Positions 34,957 to 42,500 of a DNA stretch of 42,500 nt are shown in pieces. The position numbers were made by a program, and so were the translations under genes. The notes beneath the pieces are model-generated. The model saw only the letters and a program-made list of their open reading frames with translations. It was not told the DNA's origin and ran no database searches. The DNA is from Halisarca cf. caerulea (lineage: Eukaryota; Porifera; Demospongiae; Chondrillida; Halisarcidae): contig CAUJGJ010000083.1 of assembly GCA_963170055.1 (NCBI GenBank), positions 191,601 to 234,100 of the forward strand, written 5' to 3'. Every line of letters begins with the position of its first letter. Within the stretch, counting starts at the first letter, position 1.

Positions 34957-34983
34957 CTGATGAAGGCAACTGTGTTGCCGAAA
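34957..34983 (+). other. CTGATGA-stem-GAAA motif, hammerhead-core-like
   Basis: CTGATGA, one extra A, stem GGCAAC/GTTGCC with a 3-nt loop, then GAAA. This is the order of a hammerhead ribozyme core around stem II. Stems I and III and a cleavage triplet are not evident, and the extra A is not standard. It may be a remnant of a retroelement end. Confidence 0.3.
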
Positions 34984-35611
34984 TGTTGGAATTACTATTT
35001 TTCAAATTCTGGCTAGTGTGGATGATTTAGGATTAATTGTCCAGTATATGGAGGTGTCCTTGTTTCGGATGATTCAAACTAGTGGCCATATACTAGATTG
35101 TAATGCACACATGTACTGTGTATAGATCAAAAGTTTTCATGCAATGAAAGTGAGATGCTGTGTGTATAACAAAATTAATGAATAAACAATGCATGTGCAG
35201 TGTACTGAGATCACCGAGGATAACTTCTGACAATCTCTCTAGCTGGATCTCCCCACAACATCTTGAAGTGATTTGCCCCCACACCATCACAAAGGACAGG
35301 GTCCCTACCCCTAGGGTGGTTGTAATTGGGTTTTGTTGTCTAGCAAGCAATCTTATCTTGTGACTGTATTTGGTTGTCTGCAAGTCTCCCTACCTTTCAT
35401 GATGATTTATGGCTCACATGTGTTGATCTAATTCTTCTTGTCAAACTGTGACTAGTGTGGGAGCCAGGAGTAGGGCTTTGTGTTCCTAATGGTATTCATG
35501 AAGTATTTGATTGACATCTGCCATATAATAGAAGTTTAGCGCTTTGATCAGCTTATAAGACCAGCTGATCAGACAGTGGAAGCATTGTCTTGTACCTGCT
35601 ATTGTGGAGGA

Positions 35612-35697
35612 ATGAAGGTCCTAGGTATGCACTGTAAGTGTCCTATATGTATGTGAAATACTGTACATACAGTAGCAATTGGGCTTTATTTCTCTCT

Positions 35698-35794
<97 letters not shown>

Positions 35795-38700
35795 TGTGTG
35801 TGTGTGGTGCATGTGTGTGCATGCAATGGTGTGTGCATGTGTGTGTATTCAAGTGGATACTGTATGTTATACTCTGTGTTGGGCGTATAAGTATTGGTAC
35901 AGACTGTATACGAGAAGGACTGCACATGACTATTGTAGAACAAATGGTATTTATATATATATTGTAATGCACATTGTTCAATAACTATGCAGACATATGC
36001 TAACAAGTACCTATTCCTGTTTGTTCCTTCAGCTGCGGTAATTCTTCTGAGTTTGGTGTCGACTGTGTGGACTCAGACACAAAGTACATATACGTCTTGT
36101 GCACCCTATATTATTGAATACATGTACAGTACAAGTACATATATCTATGTAATAATCACTCTCTCTTTTCTGTTTGTTTGTTTGATTTGCAGTTAGATTC
36201 TCGGGAGCAGGTTTGTAAATTATTCAATTGTATTTCTTCGAGTACACATGTGGTATTTTCATTTGTACGTGATATTCACCCTCTGGTTTCAGTAAAAAAT
36301 TCTGGAGGTTCAGCTGTGTTCGAATGGACAGTGACTGGATTGAGTGATGTCGCTTTCTCCTGTACCTTCAACGACGGACCTCCTTTTGCCTGTGAGCTGG
36401 TTTTGTGATTATGCTCCTCTACAACAACTGAAATGTGCTATCCAGCTTTCGTTTTGCAATTGTGGTGGTACGTGTACATCATGTGTTGATTTACAGTGGA
36501 ACCTCCTAATAAAGGACACTTTAGGACAGTCCCTTGTGTCTCTGCTTCTGTTATGCAAATGTGGTATTATATGGAACCTCAAAAATAAAGGACACTTTAG
36601 GACAGTCCTATATGAAGATATAATGAGGTCCAGATACAAAGGGAACAATTTACGATGTGATATGCGTATTCATAATGTACAGTAGATTTGCTTCTCAACT
36701 TCTGTTCTGACAAGTGATGTTGTCTGGATAAACTAGGCTCAAACAAACAAACCAGAACCTGTTGCACTTGCAATAATGAAATGCTGCCAGTTTACATTTT
36801 GTATGCTGAATTGCTACACTGCAGGTGAATCGGGCTACACAGTGCCAGCAGCCAACCTTAGCGATGGAAGTAATGTACTGATGGTGACTGGCTCTTCTGG
36901 TGACCTCACTCTCGGTCCTCTAGAGCTAACATTCACTAAGGCAACCACACCTCCTGCTAGTGTGATGCTTCAAGGTGTGTCACACACATATGTATACATC
37001 ATGAGAACTGTTTATGTCTTCACATGTGAATGAATTGTCATTCATGCGTACATTGCTACAGGTTCTGTTGAGGGAGAGTCCCTTGTGTTCACCTGGACTG
37101 GGCCTGACAATGCTGTATACAAATGTGTCCTTGACAATCAAGAACAATTCGATTGTGAGTTTTATAAGTGGAAATGCTTCCTTTCCTGCTTTATGTCACT
37201 TCCTGTGCTTTCTTCTCCAGGCGCGTCTGGTTACAAGCTGGCCTTCAGTGAAGCAGGAGCAGGTGAACATACGTTTGTAGTGAAAGCCATTGTGAGCAGC
37301 CAAGAGGTAGCATCAGGAACAGCTACCTTTACTGTACCGAGTAAGTGTCAGCCATTTTGTTTTTATGAGAACTCAACAGTAATGAATGTTTTTGCTATAA
37401 TACCATGTGACCATTGCAGCACCTCCACCACCAAGTGTAGCAATTGATTTGTCAGGTAAAGTATATATTTAATGGTATGTTGGTCTTCGTTCAGGTTGTT
37501 AGTTGCTGTAATTGGCTATTTCTCTAGCTGCTATTGAGGGACAGGAACTTGCCTTCTCATGGACACCAGCTAGTGGTGCTGTGTACAGATGTACATTGGA
37601 CGGTGGAGAAGAGTTTGATTGTGAGTGGCTATTGACAGGACAAATCCATCAATTTCATTTTATGCATCTACTTCCATCCAGGCTCATCTGGTTACAAGCT
37701 GTCCTTCAGTGATGCAGGAGCAGGTGACCATTCTTTTGTAGTCAGAGCCTATGTAAATGGTCAATTGGCAGGATCAGGAACAGCCACCTTCACCATTCCC
37801 AGTAAGTGTCAGCCATTTTGTATTCATAAGAACTCAAAAGTGATGAATGTTTTTGCTATAATTCTTATGTGAACTTACAGCTCCCCCACCTCCAAGTGTA
37901 TCAGTTGACTTGTCAGGTAAAAAATGAAAAGTGGTGTATTTTCTTGACCCATCTTTCCAGCTACTTATTTCCTTTAGCTGCTGTTGCGGGACAGGAATTT
38001 GCCTTCTCATGGACACCAGCCATTGGTGCTGTGTACAGATGTACATTGGACGATGGAGAGGAGTTTGATTGTGAGTATGTATTATGTATATGTAGGTATC
38101 AAAGAATTGTACTAAACATCGAAGTCACTTGTGTTTACTTATGCATGTACTTCCATCCAGGCTCATCTGGTTACAAGCTGTCCTTCAGTGATGCAGGAGC
38201 AGGTGAACATTCTCTTGTAGTCAGAGCCTACGTGAATGGCCAATTGGCAGGATCAGGAACAGCCACCTTCACTGTTCCAAGTAAGTGTTAACCTTTTCGT
38301 ATATAGACATAGTTGTTGATTTTTGTGGGCTGAAATTCTTTCCACAGCTCCCCCACCTCCAAGTGTATCAGTTGATTTGTCAGGTAAATGATGAAATGTG
38401 GTGTAATCTTCTACGAGTCCATCTTTTTAGCTACTTTTCTTCTTTAGCTGCTGTTGAGGGACAGGAACTTGCCTTCTCATGGACACCAGCCAGTGGTGCT
38501 GTGTACAGATGTACATTGGACGATGGAGAAGAGTTTGATTGTGAGTATGGATTATGGACATCAAAATTGCACTGAACATCAAAGTTACTTCTTGTGTTTA
38601 TGTATGTGTCTACTTCCATCCAGGCTCATCTGGTTACAAGCTGTCCTTCAGTGATGCAGGAGCAGGTGAACATTCTCTTGTAGTCAGAGCCTATGTGAAC

Positions 38701-41700
38701 GGTCAATTAGCAGGATCAGGAACTGCCACCTTCACTGTACCAAGTAAGTGTCAGCCATTTTTTTTCTGAAAATTCAACAGTGATGAATTTGTCATGTAAT
38801 ACATTGCAGCTAGCCCACCTCCAAGTGTATCAGTTGATTTGTCAGGTAAATAATGAAATGTTGCAAAATTTTCTTTGACTCCATCTTGCTAGTTTATTAT
38901 TTTTCTTTAGCTGCTGTTGAGGGACAGGAACTTGCCTTCTCATGGACACCAGCCAGTGGTGCTGTGTACAGATGTACATTGGACAATGGAGAAGAGTTTA
39001 ATTGTGAGTATGGATTATTACTGTATATGTTCACATCAGAATTGCATGTACTGAACATCGAAGTCACTTCTTGTCTTTACGTATGTATATATGTACTTGG
39101 ATCCAGGCTCATCTGGTTACAAGCTGTCCTTCAGTGATGCAGGAGCAGGTGAACATTCTCTTGTAGTCAGAGCCTATGTGAACGGTCAATTGGCAGGATC
39201 AGGAACAGCCACCTTCACTGTTCCAAGTAAGTGTCAGCCATTTTATGTTCAGGAAACTCCATAGTTGTTGATTTTTAGGGATTGAAATGCTTTTCTGCAG
39301 CTCCCCCACCTCCAAGCGTATCAGTTGATTTGTCAGGTAAAGTACTATAAATGTTTGATATTATGTTGGTTTTTGTTCGGGTTGGTAGTTGCTGTGATTG
39401 GCTATTTCCGTAGCTACTGTTGAGGGACAGGAGCTTGCTTTTGCATGGACACCAGCCAGTGGTGCTATGTACAGATGTACATTGGACGATGGAGAAGAGT
39501 TTGATTGTGAGTGGCTATTGACAGGTCAAAACCATCAAATTCATTTTATGCATCTATTTCCATCCAGGCTCATCTGGTTACAAGCTGTCCTTCAGTGATG
39601 CAGGAGCAGGTGAACATTCTCTTGTAGTCAGAGCCTACGTGAATGGTCAATTGGCAGGATCAGGAACAGCCACCTTCACTGTTCCAAGTAAGTGTTAACC
39701 TTTTCCTATATAGACATAGTTATTGATTTTTGTGGGCTGAAATGCTTTCCACAGCTCCTCCACCTCCAAGTGTATCAGTTGATTTGTCAGGTAACTGATG
39801 AAATGTGGTGTAATCTTCTTCGACTCCATCTTTTAGCTACTTTTTTCCTTTAGCTGCTGTTGAGGGGCAGGAACTTGCCTTCTCATGGACACCAGCCAGT
39901 GGTGCTATGTACAGATGTACATTGGACAATGGAGAAGAGTTTGACTGTGAGTATGTATTATTATAATGTAGACACCAAAGAATTTGTACTGAACATCGAA
40001 GTCACTTGTGTTCACGTATGCACGTATTTCCATCCAGGCTCATCTGGTTACAAGCTGTCCTTCAGTGAAGCAGGAGCAGGTGAACATTCTCTTGTAGTCA
40101 GAGCCTACGTGAACGGTCAATTGGCAGGATCAGGAACAGCCACCTTCACCGTACCAAGTAAGTGTCAACCATTTTGTATTCATAAGAACTCAAAAGTGAT
40201 GCGTGTTTTTGCTATAATTCTTATGTGAACTTACAGCTCCCCCACCTCCAAGTGTATCAGTTGACTTGTCAAGTAAACAATGCAATCTGGTGTATTCTTC
40301 TTTGACTCCATCTTGCTAGTTCTTGTTTCCTTTAGCTGCTGTTGAGGGACAGGAACTTGCCTTCTCATGGACACCAGCCAGTGGTGCTGTGTACAGATGT
40401 ACATTGGACGATGGAGAAGAGTTTGATTGTATGTATTATTATATGTAGACACCAAATAATTGTACTGAACATCGAAGTCACTTCTTGTGTGTATGTATCT
40501 ACTTCCATCCAGGCTCATCTGGTTACAAGCTGTCCTTCAGTGATGCAGGAGCAGGTGACCATTCTCTTGTAGTCAGAGCCTACGTGAACGGTCAAGTGGC
40601 AGGATCAGGAACAGCCACCTTCACTGTTCCAAGTAGGTACCGGTATTAGGCTCTGTTTTACCAAAATGAGCATTGTCAGTGTAAACCTACATTGTTCCCA
40701 CTTCCAGCGGTTGCCCCTCCTGCTTATGCACTAAGTGAGTTGTTGGCGATTTTGTTGTGACATGTTTCTTCTCATGTTGTAGTAGTGTCCATTACAGATA
40801 TCCTCATAAAGGGTTGCCCTTTCGTCTCTATTTGTAGCTCTCTCTGTCAGTGAAGTGGAAGAAGGGGGGTATTCTGTGACCTGGAATTCTGCTGATGGAC
40901 TGACCTTCACTTGCGCTCTTGATGACAGTCCACCAACCAGCTGTGAGTGTGTGTTCGTGCTAGGTATCTAGCGTTGGCAAGGGAATGCGGATGTGCACGA
41001 GTGTGCTTTGAGTTGCAAGCACTAGTATGTACATACGTATACAGGAAAACCTCTGTTGTAGAACACCTTCGCAATGTAGCCATCTCCTTTAGCAGGACAC
41101 CACTGCTCTGCCCCATTTGACATCCCTTACATTGACGTGTTAACATAGAAAACCTCCGAGATAAGCTCCCTTAGATTCAACCGCGAGGTTGAATCTAAGG
41201 GACCCTCCATATCCTAGTAACTGGTGAAAGTTGATGTATAGTTCAGTGCCCATAAACCTTTATACAGTACATATGCAGGGTGTTTGTCAATCATGGCTCC
41301 ACAGTGTATATTTTGCATGTCTTCTCCGATTCTTCTGCCCGAAGGAGTGGCAAATCTTATCACTTACAGGGTTCGGCCTACACTGGTCGGAAGTGGTCAG
41401 GTCCAACCAGCAAATTCATGATCACCTTGGAAGATTTTTGAGCAGAACCCTATAATTCCTGGGTGCCTAGAGTAGCAGCCATTGGCTAAAGGCTTCCATC
41501 CCTGTTTAAAATAAGCTTGCCCAAACTAACCCAGCCCAGCTCAACAACAAGCACCGCACTACAGCACTTATGTACATGAAATTTCACAACAGACTCTCTG
41601 CATTGTGTGTGATCAATGAAATGCTGTAGGTCAGAATGTATCTACAGTGAAACTTGCTTATTACATACGTACCTCAAAGGGGACACAAAGTACGTCTTAT

Positions 41701-42376
41701 CAGAGGTACTTACTATCAGGGTTGGTTTATGTACATGAGGTATACACAGGGACAGAATGAGGAGTACTTGCTATCCAGGAGTGTGTACTAAACCAGGTAC
41801 TTACTATCAGGGTTGGTTTTTGTACATGAGGTATACACAGGGACAGAATGAGGAGTACTTGCTATCCAGGAGTATGTACTAAACCAGGTACAATACTTAC
41901 TATCAGGGTTGGTTTATGTACATGAGGTACTAACCCCGGTACTTACTGAGCAGGTTCTTCTGTACTACAATCCCATCTCTGCGTACAGGAAACCTCTGTT
42001 AAGGACACCTCCCAAATGCAGCCACCTCCTTCAACAGGACACCAATGCTCTGTCCCATTTGACATCCCTTGCATTGACATGTGTACATATGAAACCTCTG
42101 AAATAAGGACACCTCCATAACCGGGACAGTTAACGGTGGTCCCAGTGGTGTCCTTATTACAGAGGTTTTACTGTATTCCACTCTATAGTTTGTCATATTT
42201 GGTTGCTGTGTGTGCTGTCACAACTCCAGGTAGTTCTCCATTCACCATTGCTGACAGTGACCTGAAAATGGCCGACAACAAACTAACCGTGAAGGCGATG
42301 AGAGGAGAAATGGAAGTCGACAGTGAAATGCACACAATCAAAACTTGCAAAGTGTCTGGAATCCGCATGATTATGA
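35612..42376 (+). CDS. Secreted modular protein with at least ten beta-sandwich-like repeats (continues beyond the window)
   Basis: Exons: 35612-35624, 36033-36083, 36193-36210, 36293-36391, 36825-36974, 37062-37154, 37221-37340, 37420-37455, 37528-37620, 37682-37801, 37881-37916, 37978-38070, 38161-38280, 38348-38383, 38448-38540, 38624-38743, 38810-38845, 38911-39003, 39107-39226, 39301-39336, 39414-39506, 39568-39687, 39755-39790, 39854-39946, 40038-40157, 40237-40272, 40336-40428, 40513-40632, 40708-40734, 40838-40942, 42230-42376; about 855 residues, open at the right edge. The first two exons join to MKVLAAVILLSLVSTVW, a clear signal peptide. Each module of about 83 residues has VEGQELAFSWTP, YRCTLDDGEEFDC, GYKLSFSDAGAGEHSLVV, GTATFTVPS, then a PPPPSV linker. 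The C-x-LD...F-x-C...G-x-H-x-x-x-V-x-A pattern resembles Ig-like CSLDG modules of extracellular proteins. Function unknown; adhesion or matrix is a guess. All introns are phase 1. Confidence 0.85.
35691..35806. repeat. (CT)n-(GT)n microsatellite in the first intron of the modular secreted-protein gene
   Basis: A short CT run, then about 100 bases of GT. Confidence 0.9.
36492..36625. mobile_element. MITE ends in an intron of the modular gene
   Basis: Two direct copies of GGAACCTC...AATAAAGGACACTTTAGGACA, at about 36497 and 36571, separated by about 74 bases. Confidence 0.6.
37420..40734 (+). repeat. Tandem array of three-exon cassettes (93 + 120 + 36 nt)
   Basis: Seven consecutive cassettes starting at 37528, 37978, 38448, 38911, 39414, 39854 and 40336 have identical exon lengths and near-identical sequence; the last linker exon is 27 nt. 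The introns between them are also recognisably homologous. An eighth, more diverged cassette precedes them (37062-37455). Period about 400-500 bp. Confidence 0.95.
41042..41222. mobile_element. Truncated MITE, sister of 41986-42173
   Basis: CAGGAAAACCTCTGTTGTAG, then AGCAGGACACCACTGCTCTG and CCCATTTGACATCCCTTACA as in 41986-42173. No right end. It carries an extra hairpin (41167-41202). Confidence 0.8.
41167..41202. repeat. Perfect 16-bp hairpin inside a MITE
   Basis: TCCCTTAGATTCAACC (41167-41182), 4-nt loop GCGA, GGTTGAATCTAAGGGA (41187-41202). Absent from the sister copy at 41986-42173. Confidence 0.95.
41645..41962. mobile_element. MITE with TA target duplication and an internal 91-bp tandem repeat
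   Basis: CAGTGAAACTTGCTTATTAC at the left, GTACTTACTGAGCAGGTTC then TTCTG at the right, TA on both sides. The inside repeats a 91-bp unit with GGTACTTACTATCAGGGTTG at 41705 and 41796, and a third, altered start at 41887. Confidence 0.82.
41986..42173. mobile_element. Complete MITE with TA target duplication
   Basis: 188 bp. CAGGAAACCTCTGTTAAGGA at the left and TCCTTATTACAGAGGTTTTACTG-type inverse at the right, TA on both sides. In the intron between exons 40838-40942 and 42230-42376. Confidence 0.88.
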
Positions 42377-42401
42377 GTGAGTTGCGGCCAATACAGATAA
42401 A

Positions 42402-42500
42402 CCTGTCTACAAAGGCCACTCAATGGCAGGGAAAGCTGTCTACAAAGGCCACTCAACAGTAGAGAAACCTGTGTACAAGGCCACTCAATGACAGAAAAAC
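42402..42500. repeat. Tandem repeat of about 37 bp at the right edge
   Basis: CTGTCTACAAAGGCCACTCA recurs about three times to the window end, in the intron after exon 42230-42376. Probably part of another MITE-like element cut by the edge. Confidence 0.75.

Overview
This is a eukaryotic nuclear window, most likely from an early-branching animal; a sponge is my best guess, but the sequence alone does not prove it. The genes have many short exons with GT-AG introns. The intergenic and intronic DNA is full of (GT)n/(CA)n microsatellites, self-complementary TACGTA, TGTACA and ATGCAT motifs, minisatellites and short terminal-inverted-repeat (TIR) elements. A cilium-specific gene (DRC11/IQCA1) shows that the organism makes motile cilia. 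I built the gene models by hand: exon phases and lengths close exactly for every complete gene.

Layout: (1) 83-2511, plus strand: the 3' part of CIAO1, the WD40 protein of cytosolic iron-sulfur assembly. (2) 4032-6879, minus strand: cytochrome c, complete, four coding exons, tail-to-tail with CIAO1. A stray copy of a DRC11 exon sits in its second intron. (3) 7232-7304, minus strand: tRNA-Val(CAC). (4) 7860-8317: a pogo-like MITE (miniature TIR transposon). (5) 8871-22940, minus strand: DRC11/IQCA1, an AAA ATPase of the ciliary nexin-dynein regulatory complex, 24 coding exons and 816 residues. One of its introns holds a 5'-truncated non-LTR retrotransposon (11113-13184) with an open reverse transcriptase/endonuclease frame, a poly(A) tail and a 14-bp target-site duplication. 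(6) About 23.0 kb: a compact head-to-head promoter with a near-consensus RFX X-box. (7) 23112-31927, plus strand: an ankyrin-repeat protein of unknown function, 14 coding exons. (8) 31928-35611: gene-poor, repeat-rich DNA. (9) 35612 to beyond the right edge, plus strand: a secreted protein built from at least ten beta-sandwich-like modules. Most modules are encoded by a near-identical three-exon cassette repeated in tandem, with every intron in phase 1.

How the parts relate: CIAO1 and cytochrome c are housekeeping genes. DRC11 and its divergent ankyrin neighbour share a promoter with a ciliary-type control site, so the ankyrin gene is a candidate cilium gene. The modular secreted protein is the most unusual locus. 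Its exon-triplet array and mosaic intron homologies point to recent unequal exchange and gene conversion, and its symmetric exons allow module number to change without frame loss.
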